Shown: positions 19,612 through 31,412, counted from the stretch's first letter. The stretch: 64,000 nt of DNA from Rhodovibrio salinarum DSM 9154 (GCF_000515255.1 NZ_KI911559.1:1029548-1093547); one strand, 5' to 3'. Numbers and translations are program-made. Notes: generated by a model from the letters alone, not told the origin.

Positions 19612-21084
19612 ATGCTCGTACTCGATCACGACCGCGCGGGCGGTTATTGGGGTGCCATCTACACCTTCACCGCGATCCAGGGGATGCGGGTGGTGATCGA
19701 CGGCCCGGTCGGCTGCGAGAACCTGCCGGTGACCTCGGTACTGCACTACACCGACGGCCTGCCGCCGCACGAGTTGCCGATCACCGTGACCGGCCTGTCG
19801 GAAGACGAACTGTCGATGAAGGGCACGGAGGAGAACCTGAAACGGGCCTCCTCCACCCAGGACAACGACCTGCCGGCGGTGGTGCTGACCGGCTCGATCG
19901 CGGAGATGATCGGCGGCGGCGTCACGCCCGAGGGCTCCAACCTGCGTCGCTTCCTCTGCCGCACCATGGACGAGGACCAGTGGCAGGCGGCGGACCGCGC
20001 GATCAACTGGCTGTGGACCGAGTTCGGGCCGAAGAAGGGCAAGACCGACAAGCCCAAGCGCCGGGAGGGGCAGGACAAGCCCCGGGTGAACATCATCGGG
20101 CCGATCTACGGCACCTTCAACATGCCCTCGGACCTGGCGGAGATCCGGCGGCTGGTGGAGGGCATCGGCTGCGAGATCAACATGGTGTTCCCGCTCGGCA
20201 GCCACGTCCTGGACATCCCGCGGCTGAACAACGCCGACGTGAACATCTGCCTGTATCAGGAGTTCGGCCGGAAGATGTGCGAGGCGCTCGACCGGCCGTA
20301 CCTGATGGCGCCGATGGGCGTGTTCTCGACCACCAAGTTCCTGCGCAAGCTGGGCGAACTGACCGGCGCCGATCCGGAGCCGTTCATCGAGCAGGAGAAG
20401 CACACCACCCTGAAGCCGATCTGGGACCTCTGGCGCTCGGTGACGCAGGACTTCTTCGCGACAAGCAGCTTCGGCGTGGTCGCGCACGAGACCTATGCCC
20501 GCGGCCTGCGCAAGTTGCTGGAAGACGAGATGGGCATTCCCTGCGCTTTCCACCACGCCCGCAAACGCGGCAAGAAGCCCGACAACGAGGCGATCCGGCG
20601 CGACGTGCAGGAGAACACCCCGCTGGTGCTGTTCGGCTCCTACAACGAGCGGATGTACAACGCGGAGATCGGCGGGCGGGCGATGTATATCCCGGCCAGC
20701 TTCCCCGGCGCGATCGTGCGTCGGTCCACGGGTACGCCGTTCATGGGCTACGCGGGCGCAACCTACGTCGTCCAGGAGTTCTGCAACCAGCTGTTCGACG
20801 CGCTGTTCCACATCCTGCCGCTGTCGACCGACATGGATGACGCCAGCGCCACACCGACCCGCGCGCAGGCCGACGAAGCGATGGAGCAGACGCTGCCCTG
20901 GGCGGATGCGGCACAGGCCAAGCTGGACGAATACATCGAGACCCAGCCTTTCCTGGTCCGCATCTCGGCGGCCAAGCGCCTGCGCGAGCAGGCCGAACGC
21001 GCCGCCCGAGAGCAGGGAGCCAGCCAGGTCGAGGCGAGCCACGTCGACGCGGCCCGCGGCGCGCTGAAGCGCCAGGCGGCCTAA
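19612..21084 (+). CDS. bchZ: Chlorophyllide a reductase subunit Z
   Basis: A 490-residue NifK-like partner of BchY, starting [19 protein letters not shown]. It holds [35 protein letters not shown], and a C-terminal helical tail ([20 protein letters not shown]...) like the C-terminal domain of BchB. The complex uses electrons from BchX to reduce the C7=C8 bond of chlorophyllide. The long in-frame opening upstream to 18832 lies inside bchY and is not used. Confidence 0.96.
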   Translation: MLVLDHDRAGGYWGAIYTFTAIQGMRVVIDGPVGCENLPVTSVLHYTDGLPPHELPITVTGLSEDELSMKGTEENLKRASSTQDNDLPAVVLTGSIAEMIGGGVTPEGSNLRRFLCRTMDEDQWQAADRAINWLWTEFGPKKGKTDKPKRREGQDKPRVNIIGPIYGTFNMPSDLAEIRRLVEGIGCEINMVFPLGSHVLDIPRLNNADVNICLYQEFGRKMCEALDRPYLMAPMGVFSTTKFLRKLGELTGADPEPFIEQEKHTTLKPIWDLWRSVTQDFFATSSFGVVAHETYARGLRKLLEDEMGIPCAFHHARKRGKKPDNEAIRRDVQENTPLVLFGSYNERMYNAEIGGRAMYIPASFPGAIVRRSTGTPFMGYAGATYVVQEFCNQLFDALFHILPLSTDMDDASATPTRAQADEAMEQTLPWADAAQAKLDEYIETQPFLVRISAAKRLREQAERAAREQGASQVEASHVDAARGALKRQAA

Positions 21085-21105
21085 CGGCTCAGGGGAGCGC
21101 ATAGC

Positions 21106-21369
21106 ATGACCGACCCCGGCGATCCCCAGGCGAACAGGCCCGGCCAGGACCAGACGCGCGCGGAGCGGCATCATGCCCAGGAAAGTCCGGAGTATCGCCT
21201 GCTGGCGCTCGGCCTGTTCCCGTTGCTGCTGGCGGCCGCCATCCTGGTGCGGATCGTCACCCTCGGTCGCGGCCGCCTGGTCGCCCGCGACCGCCCGCGC
21301 CAGTCGGTGTTCGCCGAAGCCCGCGCCGCCGCCGACACGATCCTGCCGTGGGCGTTTTCCAAGGGGTGA
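21106..21369 (+). CDS. pufQ: PufQ-like single-helix membrane protein
   Basis: An 87-residue protein with one membrane helix (LLALGLFPLLLAAAILVRIV) preceded by SPEY and followed by a basic loop and the pattern FAEARAAADTILPWAF. This resembles the PEF...FARAWREAGEITPEIF end of Rhodobacter PufQ. PufQ stimulates bacteriochlorophyll supply for the photosystem. In Rhodobacter pufQ also lies directly after bchZ, but there pufBALM follows, whereas here a terminator follows. The similarity is judged by eye, so the name is moderately sure. Confidence 0.65.
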   Translation: MTDPGDPQANRPGQDQTRAERHHAQESPEYRLLALGLFPLLLAAAILVRIVTLGRGRLVARDRPRQSVFAEARAAADTILPWAFSKG

Positions 21370-21436
21370 TCGTCGCCGTGCCGTCCGCCGGCACGCCGTG
21401 GCGTGATTACGCGAAACCGCTTTGCGACATCGTTGA

Positions 21437-21477
21437 ATAAAAAAACGGCCGCGGAAGCCTGGCTTTCGCGGCCGTTT
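21437..21477. terminator. Bidirectional terminator between pufQ-like gene and acsF
   Basis: A long stem: AAACGGCCGCG (21443-21453) pairs with CGCGGCCGTTT, and the inner GAAGCC/GGCTTT also pairs with a one-base centre. On the minus strand the stem is followed by seven T, giving a strong terminator for acsF. On the plus strand only GTTTCGC follows. Confidence 0.85.
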
Positions 21478-21506
21478 CGCGTCTGGAACCCGGAGAAAAC
21501 GGGCGG

Positions 21507-22604
21507 TTAGTAGACCGGCTCCAGGCGCACCTGGGCGGGCTCGGGGTACTTCTCCGCGCGCAGGGTGTAGAGGCGCAGGAAGGTCAGGGTGGCCGCGCCG
21601 ACCCAGAGGCCCTTCTTGAGCTTGCCCAGGGCGCCGCCCTGCTCCTCGGCCTCGTCTATCTTGCCGCGGATGTCGTACAGGCGGTCGAGCCCCTGCTTGA
21701 ACTTCGGGTTCTCTAGCGGCAGGCCGACCGGGAAGACCTGCTTGGAGATCTCGCGGGTCTTCTTGAACACCTCGAAGTCGTAGTCGGTGATGTTGACGCC
21801 GAGCGCGTTGTGGAACTCGTGGCGGGCATGGTCGCGCACGTACATCGTGGCGAACACCGCGAGCGTGAAGAAGCGGATCCACAGCCGGTTATGCCCGCGC
21901 CGCAGCCAGGGATTGGCGTGCATCAAGAGCGCGAACGCCTCGCCGTGGCGGAACTCGTCCTGGCACCAGCGCTCGAACCACTTGAAGATCGGGTGGAACA
22001 TCTTGTCCGGGTGGTTCTGCAGGTGCCGGTAGATGGTGATGTAGCGGGCGTAGCCGATCTTCTCCGACAGGTAAGTGGCGTAGAAGATGTATTTCGGCTT
22101 GAAGAAGGTGTACTGCTTGCTCTTGGTCAGGTAGCCAAGGTCGACGTCGATATCGAGGTCCTTCAGCGCCTCGTTCAGGAAGCCGGCGTGGCGCGCTTCG
22201 TCGCGGCTCATATACTTGAACAGCGCGCGCACGTCCGGGTTGGTGATGCGCTTGCGGATGTCGGCGTAGAGCACGCAGCCCGAGAACTCGGCCGTCAGCG
22301 AGCTCACCAGGAAGTCGATGAACTCCTTGCGCAGCGGCTCGTCGATCTTCTTCAGCGCGTCGACGAACGCGCCTTCCTGCTTGAAGTGGCCACGGTTGTG
22401 GTCGGCCTCCAACTCGGCGATCAGCGAATCCCACTCCTTGCGCACCGGCTCTACGTCGATCTGGTCCATCGCCGCGAAGTCGGTGGTGTAGAAGCGTGGC
22501 GAGAGCACCGTGTTCGCCTTGGCGGCGGTGGTGGTGTCGTACGCGCTGGGCTGGACGAGGTCGCCGTCCTGCGGCTCGCGGGTCTGCGCCTGGGCCTCGC
22601 TCAT
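21507..22604 (-). CDS. acsF: Mg-protoporphyrin IX monomethyl ester aerobic oxidative cyclase
   Basis: A 365-residue di-iron oxygenase that forms ring E of bacteriochlorophyll using O2. The ferritin-like iron motifs are visible as SRDEARH (Glu136, His139) and QDEFRHGEA, with [14 protein letters not shown] supplying another ligand. Presence of AcsF means the pigment can be made with oxygen. Start ATG 22604 overlaps the stop of the preceding small gene (ATGA) and has GAGGAGG upstream. The gene ends before the shared terminator. It probably shares the promoter and PpsR site at 23002. Confidence 0.96.
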   Translation of the reverse strand: MSEAQAQTREPQDGDLVQPSAYDTTTAAKANTVLSPRFYTTDFAAMDQIDVEPVRKEWDSLIAELEADHNRGHFKQEGAFVDALKKIDEPLRKEFIDFLVSSLTAEFSGCVLYADIRKRITNPDVRALFKYMSRDEARHAGFLNEALKDLDIDVDLGYLTKSKQYTFFKPKYIFYATYLSEKIGYARYITIYRHLQNHPDKMFHPIFKWFERWCQDEFRHGEAFALLMHANPWLRRGHNRLWIRFFTLAVFATMYVRDHARHEFHNALGVNITDYDFEVFKKTREISKQVFPVGLPLENPKFKQGLDRLYDIRGKIDEAEEQGGALGKLKKGLWVGAATLTFLRLYTLRAEKYPEPAQVRLEPVY

Positions 22605-22906
22605 AGCTTCCTCCTCGAGGTGAAGGAGAACTCCAAGAGTTCCATCAGTTCGCCGAACGCCGTGATCCGGGTCCACAGCCGGGTCAACGGGCCGGCGTGC
22701 TTGATCCGGGCCGTGCGCTGCAGGCGCAGGCGTTGGCCGAATGGCACATGGATCTTCTCGCCCAGCACCTGCACCTCGTCCCCCTCGGCGATCTCGACGT
22801 CGCGCTTGTAGTGGACGTGGGCGTGCAGGGTTTCCCAGGTGCGCTCGATCTCGATCTCGCAGGGGACGTCTTCCCGGGCCGGTCGCACCCGCTTGGCTGC
22901 ACTCAT
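22601..22906 (-). CDS. Conserved small protein encoded directly before acsF
   Basis: A 101-residue soluble protein, with [17 protein letters not shown] followed by [17 protein letters not shown], a beta-rich pattern, and a basic C-terminus ending [10 protein letters not shown]. Short proteins of this kind often precede acsF in photosynthesis clusters, which I recall from general knowledge, and their role is not established. The four-base overlap with acsF suggests coupled translation and perhaps a role linked to the cyclase. Confidence 0.75.
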   Translation of the reverse strand: MSAAKRVRPAREDVPCEIEIERTWETLHAHVHYKRDVEIAEGDEVQVLGEKIHVPFGQRLRLQRTARIKHAGPLTRLWTRITAFGELMELLEFSFTSRRKL

Positions 22907-23001
22907 TGTGGTCGTCTCCCCTCAAGCCGGTCGGCCGACCGCTGCGTCGGGCCGGCGTGTCGGGCGCGCTGTGTAAACCCGTCTGTTTCGGCGCGCCGTC
23001 G

Positions 23002-23019
23002 TGTCACGTCTAGTTTACA
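23002..23019. promoter_or_regulatory. PpsR/CrtJ-type operator upstream of orf101-acsF
   Basis: TGTCACGTCTAGTTTACA fits TGT-N12-ACA exactly. In addition TGTGTAAAC (22970-22978) and GTTTACACA (23013-23021) form a perfect 9-bp inverted repeat 34 bases apart that includes the right half of the operator. The site lies in the 251-base gap after bchL, so orf101-acsF likely has its own redox-controlled promoter. Confidence 0.65.
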
Positions 23020-23157
23020 CAAGCCACGCGCTCGGAAAATGCCAAATGGGACGACCTGCCCGCAATTCGGAGCCGACGCGTTCGGCGCCGGCTCCGCCGC
23101 TTAGCGCCTGTTCCGCACGCGCCGCCGATCGCGCCCGCCTGGATCTGGCGCAGGGGG

Positions 23158-24057
<900 letters not shown>

Positions 24058-24128
24058 CTATGGGTTGGCGTCTGTGGGGCGCGTCTCTCGGGCCCCTTGC
24101 CGGTGTCGTTTCTCTGCCCGCCCGGCGC

Positions 24129-25751
24129 TCACGCGCTGTAATGCGCCTTGGCGTCGTATAGTGTCTCGACGGTGATCTCTCGGTCGCCGCGTGCCTGGGC
24201 GAAGCGTTCGGTGTTGCGCTTGACCTTGCCGCGGACGAAGAAGGGGATTTTCTTCAGTTCCTGTTCGGCGTCGGGGGTCCAGGTGGGCGCGTCGGTGGGG
24301 GCGTCCAGCGTGGCGGTGTCGCCGGCTTCGGCGCCAGCCGTTTCCAGCTGCTTTTCGGGCACTGCGGCGTCGGGGGCCGGCTGCGGCGCGGGCTCGGGAG
24401 CTTCGACGCGGGCGCCGGGGCCGTGGTGGGAGGGGCGGGCGTCGTCGTGGAACTCGAAGTCCTCGCGGAACATGCCGAGCAGGTGTTCCTCGAGGCCCAT
24501 CACCAGCGGGTGGACGAAGGTGTCGAACAGGACGTTGGCGCCCTCGAAGCCCATCACCGGGGAATAGCGCGCGGGGAAGTCCTGCACGTGCACCGGCGCG
24601 GAGATCACCGCGCAGCCGATCCCCAGGCGCTTGGCGATGTGGCGTTCCATCTGCGTGCCCAAGACCAGCTCGGGCTGCAGCTCGGCGATCTGCGCCTCGA
24701 CCTCCAGGTAGTCGTCGCTGATCAGCGCCTCGACGCCGTAGGCCTGCGCCGCCGCGCGCACCTCCCGGCCGAACTCGCGGGCGTAGGTGCCCAGCCCCAC
24801 CACCTCAAAGCCCATCTCCTCCTGGGCGACCCGCGCGGCGGCGATCGCATGCGTGCCGTCGCCGAACACGAACACCCGCTTGCCGGTCAGGTAGTTGCTG
24901 TCGACCGAGCGCGACCACCAGGGCAGGCGGGTCGGCATGGCGTCGAGCACCGGGGCGGGATCGACCCCGCAGATCTCCGCGACCTCCTGGACGAATTCCC
25001 GGGTGGCGTTGACGCCGTAGGGGATCGTCTCGGTCTGCGGCATCTTCCACTCGCGCTTGAGCCAGCGCGTGAGCGTGCCCGCGACCTCGGGGTAGAGCGG
25101 GATGTTGACGTCGGCCTGCGGGATCCGCTGCAGGTCGTGCGGGCTGGCGCCCAGCGGCGCGGCGACGTTGACCTCGATCCCGAGCTGGCCTAGCAGCCGG
25201 GTGATCTCGGCGACGTCGTCGCGGTGCCGGAAGCCGAGCGCGGTGGCGCCCAGAATGTTCGCCCGGGGGCGCTCGCCTGCGGGGCTGCCGACCGGCGTCT
25301 GCCCGTCGTTGCGCCCGATCAGGCCGCGCACCAGCTGGTAGAAGGTCTCCGCCGCGCCCCAGTTCTCCTTGCGCTGGTAGGCCGGCAGCTCCAGCGCCAC
25401 CACCGGGATCGGCAGGTTGAGGGCACTCATCAGCCCGCCCGGATCGTCCTGGATCAGCTCCGCCGTGCACGACGAGCCGACCAGCATCGCCTCGGGCCGG
25501 AAGCGGTCGTAGGCGTCCCTGGCCGCCCGGGAGAACAGTTCCGCGGTGTCCGAGCCGAGATCGCGTTCCTTGAAGGTGGTGTAGGTCACCGGCGGCCGGT
25601 GGTCGCGCCGTTCGATCATGGTGAACAGCAGGTCGGCGTAGGTGTCGCCCTGCGGGGCGTGCAGCACGTAGTGCACGCCGGTCATGCCGGTGGCGACCCG
25701 CATCGCGCCGACGTGCGGCGGCCCCTCGTATGTCCAGACGGTCAGTTGCAT
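24129..25751 (-). CDS. bchB: Protochlorophyllide reductase subunit B
   Basis: A 540-residue NifK-like subunit. The start [20 protein letters not shown] is characteristic, and [16 protein letters not shown] and the late [19 protein letters not shown] are conserved. The C-terminal PCP_red domain ([23 protein letters not shown]...) that helps hold substrate is present. Between core and this domain lies an unusually long Ala/Pro-rich linker (about residues 425-475). BchNB with BchL reduces protochlorophyllide to chlorophyllide in the dark. It follows bchN by four bases. Confidence 0.97.
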   Translation of the reverse strand: MQLTVWTYEGPPHVGAMRVATGMTGVHYVLHAPQGDTYADLLFTMIERRDHRPPVTYTTFKERDLGSDTAELFSRAARDAYDRFRPEAMLVGSSCTAELIQDDPGGLMSALNLPIPVVALELPAYQRKENWGAAETFYQLVRGLIGRNDGQTPVGSPAGERPRANILGATALGFRHRDDVAEITRLLGQLGIEVNVAAPLGASPHDLQRIPQADVNIPLYPEVAGTLTRWLKREWKMPQTETIPYGVNATREFVQEVAEICGVDPAPVLDAMPTRLPWWSRSVDSNYLTGKRVFVFGDGTHAIAAARVAQEEMGFEVVGLGTYAREFGREVRAAAQAYGVEALISDDYLEVEAQIAELQPELVLGTQMERHIAKRLGIGCAVISAPVHVQDFPARYSPVMGFEGANVLFDTFVHPLVMGLEEHLLGMFREDFEFHDDARPSHHGPGARVEAPEPAPQPAPDAAVPEKQLETAGAEAGDTATLDAPTDAPTWTPDAEQELKKIPFFVRGKVKRNTERFAQARGDREITVETLYDAKAHYSA

Positions 25752-25755
25752 GCGC

Positions 25756-27201
<1,446 letters not shown>

Positions 27202-27273
27202 TCAGCGGGCGTGCCAGGACCCTCGATGACCGCAACCTTACGGGTACGAACCCTAACGATGCCCCACTAGGCG

Positions 27274-27306
27274 GGTCAACTATACCTGACGTACAGTTTA
27301 CCTGAC
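27274..27306 (-). promoter_or_regulatory. PpsR-like half-site repeats upstream of bchN
   Basis: Read on the minus strand, TGTCAGGTAAACTGTACG (27306-27289) fits TGT-N12-ACA with one mismatch. Two adjacent 16-base units, GTCAGGTAAACTGTAC and GTCAGGTATAGTTGAC, share 12 bases. The second ends in TTGAC, a possible -35 hexamer (27278-27273). The layout parallels the bchX region and suggests common redox control of bchNBL. Confidence 0.45.
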
Positions 27307-27411
27307 ACTCGGTGCCGGCTTGATCGGGGTGACAAAGCGTGCCAGTGCTGGCGAACGTGCTTGAATGCTTCCAGCGCCCCGCCACTCTGACAGGGATGCG
27401 CCGCCGCCATC

Positions 27412-27933
27412 ATGATCGCGTCCAGCGACTCCGCCGCCGAGGGCCTGCACACGCACCGCGAGCGCGTTCGCGCGGAAGGGATCGACTACAATGGCCATCT
27501 CAACGTCGCCTACTACACCCTGATCTTCGATCATGCGGTGGATGCCTTTCTCGAGGCCGCTGGCTTAACCGCCGATCATCGGGCGGCGACCGGCGGTTCC
27601 ATCTTCGCCGCCGAGGCCCATATCGCCTACGCCCGCGAACTGGTCGAGGGGGCCGAGGCCCGGGTCGAGACCCAGCTGCTGGCGTTCGATCCCAAGCGCC
27701 TTCACCTCTTCCAGCGGATGTACGACGATGCCACCGGCGAGCTTGCCGCCACCCACGAGGTGCTGCACCTCTACGTCGACCTCAACGTCCGCAAGGTCGC
27801 CGAGATGCCGGCGGAGATCGCCGAGCGTCTCGCGCGGCTGAAGCGCGGCCACGATCAGGTTGCCGGTTGGCCCGAAGAGGCCGGCCGGGCCATCCGCGGC
27901 GTCCCCGACACGGGGGCGTCCAAGACAGGTTGA
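27412..27933 (+). CDS. Thioesterase family protein (hot-dog fold)
   Basis: A 173-residue protein with the 4HBT-type pattern DYNGHLNVAYYTLIFDHAVDAFL near the start, where the Asp/His loop supplies the catalytic region. It continues ...AEAHIAYARELVEGAEARVETQLLAFDPKRLHLFQRMY and ends with LATHEVLHLYVDL. This resembles acyl-CoA thioesterases, including those next to or fused to carnitine dehydrogenases. The substrate is unknown. It reads away from bchN, and the pentapeptide gene follows after 14 bases. Confidence 0.8.
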   Translation: MIASSDSAAEGLHTHRERVRAEGIDYNGHLNVAYYTLIFDHAVDAFLEAAGLTADHRAATGGSIFAAEAHIAYARELVEGAEARVETQLLAFDPKRLHLFQRMYDDATGELAATHEVLHLYVDLNVRKVAEMPAEIAERLARLKRGHDQVAGWPEEAGRAIRGVPDTGASKTG

Positions 27934-27947
27934 AGACCGCTGTGCGC

Positions 27948-28502
27948 ATGTTGCATCGCCGACGCCCCGCCGACCCCGTCACCCTGTCCGCTCATGCCCG
28001 TCTGCGCCGCCGGCTCCTTGCTGGCGCGGTCGGGTGGGCTGCGTTGGCCTATGCAGGGCCCGCGCTTGCCGAGTGCACCGATCCGCCCATTCCAGGGGTG
28101 GACTACAGCGACTGCAGCTTCGATCGGAACAATCTGTCGGGCGTGAATCTGAGTGATGCGCGTCTGCGCGGGGCGACCTTCCTGCGCGCCGATCTGTCGG
28201 AAGCGGACATGTCGGGCACGGAAGCGTACAACACCAAGTTCATTTCCGCCGATCTGAGCGGGGCCAAATTCGACCGGGCCAAGCTCTACCAGTCGGACTT
28301 CTCGCGCGCGGATGCCGAGGGAGCGTCGTTCGCCGGGGCTGACCTGCGCTATGTCGAGTTCTACGGCGCCAACCTGCGTGGCGCCGATTTGAGCGATGCG
28401 CAGCTGCGCGGCACCAGCTTCACCAATGCCGATCTGTCGGGGGCCACCTGGACCGACGGCAACTACGTCTGTTCCGAGGGCTCGATCGGCCGCTGCATGT
28501 AG
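27948..28502 (+). CDS. Exported pentapeptide-repeat protein
   Basis: About 184 residues with an N-terminal Arg-rich signal peptide (LLAGAVGWAALAYAGPALA, cut before ECTDPP). The rest is a run of A(D/N)LxG-type pentapeptide units that would form a right-handed beta-helix. Four cysteines flank the helix (ECTDPP, SDCSF, and two in YVCSEGSIGRCM), so the ends may be held by disulfides in the periplasm. Function is unknown; cytoplasmic relatives mimic DNA, but export makes that unlikely here. Start ATG 27948 is chosen; GTG 27942 is an alternative. Confidence 0.75.
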   Translation: MLHRRRPADPVTLSAHARLRRRLLAGAVGWAALAYAGPALAECTDPPIPGVDYSDCSFDRNNLSGVNLSDARLRGATFLRADLSEADMSGTEAYNTKFISADLSGAKFDRAKLYQSDFSRADAEGASFAGADLRYVEFYGANLRGADLSDAQLRGTSFTNADLSGATWTDGNYVCSEGSIGRCM

Positions 28503-28885
28503 GGGGCGGGCGCTGTGTTCCCGCTTTCCTCCAGGTGGGCGTGGCCAATCGGGAGCCGCGTGAAGATGGATGCTTTGTGCCTCTCGCGCGAATTGGGTCG
28601 ATTGCAGGACCACTCCCCCGTGACGGGGCCGATTGTCGCGGGTAACATGCTACTCGGGGAAAACATTGACGGGCTCCCGGCTATCGCGTGAAAGTCCGGC
28701 CGGCGGCGCCTCTATCTTGTCACGGTGAAATGTTCAGGAGCCTGAATGGCGCCCGTCTCCGAGGCACAGCAGCGCCGCGGCCGTCTCTCGAACCAGCGGG
28801 GGAAGCGCCGCTTCACTCTGTGTCCGTTGGACGGCAAGGGCAGAGTCGTACGGGCCGCATCCTCCTACAGGGGGAGGCGTGCGCC
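28503..28885. other. Intergenic region, no gene seen
   Basis: These 383 bases between the pentapeptide gene and the DUF6880 gene contain no convincing coding sequence. The reading frame of the downstream gene stays open back to 28688, but the sequence there lacks protein-like character. A TTGACG hexamer near 28668 has no good -10 partner. Confidence 0.45.
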
Positions 28886-30340
28886 ATGACGCGTCCGGAT
28901 CAGCCGACCGGTGGCGGACATCTTGTCCCGGAAACCGCGGTCACGGAAACCAATCTGACCAAGCTGGATAGCCAGCGCTTGGCCCGGATTCTGGCGGAGC
29001 ACTCAATGCGCAACCGCCAGCTGCGCCGGCGTCTGCAGACCGAGCTGGCCGCCCAGCGCGGCGTCGACGCGTTGGCGGAGGATATTCGTGGGCGCCTGGA
29101 ACTGGTGGTACAGCCGGGAAGCCGGCATGAGGTCCGGCAGAAGACGCGCCATTTGGTCAATGAATTGGAGGCTGAGCGCGAGGCGATCGTCGACACGCTC
29201 GCGGCGCGGGCCCCGGACGCGGCGTTCGACCTGCTGCTATGTTTCCTGGAAATGCATGCCGAGGTCATGGCGTGCGCCGACGATGCCGATGGCCGGGTCG
29301 CGCACGTCTTCTATAAGGCTTGCTGCGATTTGGGGGCGATCGCAGAGTCCGCGCGCGTTCTGTCCAGTCGGCTCGCGCACACGATCGTTCACCTGATCCT
29401 GGACGACCCTTTCGGCCTGTATGACGGGTTGATCACGACGCTCTCCGATGCGCTTGGCGATACCGGACTCGCCATCCTGGGGCACGAGTTGCTGGCCAAG
29501 CGGGAGGCGATCCTGGCCGGCACCGAAAGCAGCACGGCACACGGATTGCCCAACGTTTCTGTCGTCAACGCGCGTTTGCGCGAAGTGTATGAGTGCCGGG
29601 AGGACGTGGACGGCCTGCTGTCCACCTACACATCCGAGGAGCTGAAGAGTGCGCGCGTGGCAGCCTCGCTGGTGCGCCGTCTGACGGACGCCGAACGTCC
29701 GCAGGAAGCGATGCAACTGCTGGATGCCGCGCCCCCCAGCGCGGACACGCACTTTTTCGGCGAATACGACTGGACGAGCGCCCGGATCGACGTGCTGGAG
29801 GCGCTTGGCGACTGGGCGGAAGCGCAAGAGCTTCGCCTGTCTACCTTCCCGGCGACGCCGAGTGCGGCGCACCTGAAGGCCTACATCACGCGTCTGGCCG
29901 GGGTGGAAGACGACGCGGCGACCGACCAAGCCGCACGCGCTTTCCTAGAAAATCCACGGCCCGATCGCTCCGAAGCGTTGGCGTTCCTGGTCTCCTGGCT
30001 GGTCTTTCAGAACGCTGCGCGGTTGGTCCGCGTGCAGACTGGCGATGGAGTCCGGCCGCAGCGGCAGGTGCTAATCCCGGCCTCGCGCTGCCTTGAAGAG
30101 GCTTATCCTCTCGTATCGGTCGCGTTGCGTCGTGCATTGATCGAGGATGCGCTGACGCTCGCCCGGGCCAGCCGCTATCCCGACGCGGCCCAGAACGTGC
30201 GCGAGTTGGAAGCGCTCGACGCGACGATTCACACCTATGAGGCGTTCGAGACCCACGAGCAGTTCATGACCCGGCTGCGCACCGATCATCCACGCAAAAG
30301 ACGCTTCTGGTCGCAGCTCGAGGGGGCGGACGCGGAGTAG
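28886..30340 (+). CDS. DUF6880 family protein
   Basis: A 484-residue soluble, mostly helical protein. The opening LTKLDSQRLARILAEHSMRNRQLRRRLQTELAAQ and the later AHTIVHLILDDPFGLYDGLI and GLAILGHELLAKRE blocks are those I associate with DUF6880 proteins of alphaproteobacteria, whose function is unknown. The tail IHTYEAFETHEQFMTRLRTDHPRKRRFWSQL is also typical. GGGGAGG precedes ATG 28886. Confidence 0.65.
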   Translation: MTRPDQPTGGGHLVPETAVTETNLTKLDSQRLARILAEHSMRNRQLRRRLQTELAAQRGVDALAEDIRGRLELVVQPGSRHEVRQKTRHLVNELEAEREAIVDTLAARAPDAAFDLLLCFLEMHAEVMACADDADGRVAHVFYKACCDLGAIAESARVLSSRLAHTIVHLILDDPFGLYDGLITTLSDALGDTGLAILGHELLAKREAILAGTESSTAHGLPNVSVVNARLREVYECREDVDGLLSTYTSEELKSARVAASLVRRLTDAERPQEAMQLLDAAPPSADTHFFGEYDWTSARIDVLEALGDWAEAQELRLSTFPATPSAAHLKAYITRLAGVEDDAATDQAARAFLENPRPDRSEALAFLVSWLVFQNAARLVRVQTGDGVRPQRQVLIPASRCLEEAYPLVSVALRRALIEDALTLARASRYPDAAQNVRELEALDATIHTYEAFETHEQFMTRLRTDHPRKRRFWSQLEGADAE

Positions 30341-30431
30341 GGGATAATCCCCTACTCCAGCCGGGTGCGTCCGAATGTGTCGGGCCGTCGCCGTCGCCCG
30401 TTATACCACCTGGAATCGAGGCGTGGCGTTG

Positions 30432-31412
30432 CTACGCCCGCTTCGCACCAGGGCCGAGCTTGTCCCAACTCGCTTCCAGGAAAACGCAGGCGGTGATCAC
30501 CACGATCGCCAGCACTTGCCAGGTGGTCGGCACGGTGCCCAGGAAGATCAACGCCAGCAGTGCCGCCACCGCAGGTTTGAGGAAGAACAGGTACATGCCG
30601 CGCGTGATGTCCGGCACGGCGGCCAGCCCGCCGACCCAGAGGAACTGCGTCAGCGTGGTGTTGTAGAGCGCCAGGACGAGGATCGCGACCACCGCCAGTT
30701 GGCTTAGGTGGAACAGCGAGAACACGTTGACCCAGTCGCCCCAGGCGATTCCGACCAGCAGCCACAGCGCGATCCCGCCGGGAAACATGGTGACGGCCGA
30801 GATTCGCATCGCGCCGTATTGGGCGATGTAGGGCTTGATCAGGATCAGGTAGATCGACAACAGCAGCGCGCAGCCCATCGCCAGCAGCACGCCCAGCAGG
30901 CTGGCGGCGTCGCCGGCTAGGCGGGCGAGCACGCCGTCGGTTACCAGCAGGGCCACCCCGGCGAGCGCGCCCAGGCCGCTTACGATCTTGGCGCCCGACA
31001 GCGGCTGCTTGTTGATCAGCAGGTTGAGGATACCCACGAAGATCGGCGCGGTGGTCACCATGGTCGCAACCTGCGCCACGGTGGCGTAGTCGAGTGACCA
31101 GTGGAACAGCAGGTAGGCGCCGGTCACGCCGAGCAGCGCGAGTGGCAGGATGCGGTGGCCGTTCTCCTTGATCGGCTTGCTCAGGTCGCGCTGTCCCGGG
31201 GTCAGCAGGGCGAGTACGACCAGCCCGAAGCCGCCCAGAACGAAACGCCAGACCGACACCTCCGGCCCCGCGATCGCGGTTTCGTTCGAGATCACCTTGG
31301 CGACGAACTCGCTTGAGGCGTGGCCCGCGACGCCTAGGAAGACGGCGAGGTACGCGATCCAGGGATGACGGTGCCAGAGGCCCTGCGGCTGGGTCTGCGT
31401 GGCAGCGCTCAT
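30432..31412 (-). CDS. EamA/DMT-family exporter
   Basis: A 326-residue protein with about ten membrane helices in two EamA repeats, starting WIAYLAVFLGVAGHASSEFVAKVI. The second half ends with a membrane-proximal basic tail. Drug/metabolite transporters of this family export small metabolites or amino acids; the substrate is not evident. Its ATG overlaps the stop of the alpha/beta hydrolase gene (ATGA), so both are translated from one message. Confidence 0.85.
   Translation of the reverse strand: MSAATQTQPQGLWHRHPWIAYLAVFLGVAGHASSEFVAKVISNETAIAGPEVSVWRFVLGGFGLVVLALLTPGQRDLSKPIKENGHRILPLALLGVTGAYLLFHWSLDYATVAQVATMVTTAPIFVGILNLLINKQPLSGAKIVSGLGALAGVALLVTDGVLARLAGDAASLLGVLLAMGCALLLSIYLILIKPYIAQYGAMRISAVTMFPGGIALWLLVGIAWGDWVNVFSLFHLSQLAVVAILVLALYNTTLTQFLWVGGLAAVPDITRGMYLFFLKPAVAALLALIFLGTVPTTWQVLAIVVITACVFLEASWDKLGPGAKRA

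Noticed and set aside
19498..21882. 794-codon open frame antisense to bchZ running into acsF
   Set aside because: It spans the terminator and two real genes in shadow frames and has no domain.
27318..27334. Possible FNR box TTGATCGGGGTGACAA upstream of the thioesterase
   Set aside because: Only the left half fits TTGAT-N4-ATCAA; the right half does not.
28688..28885. N-terminal extension of the DUF6880 gene
   Set aside because: The extra 66 residues look non-coding, and a strong GGGGAGG site precedes the internal ATG at 28886.
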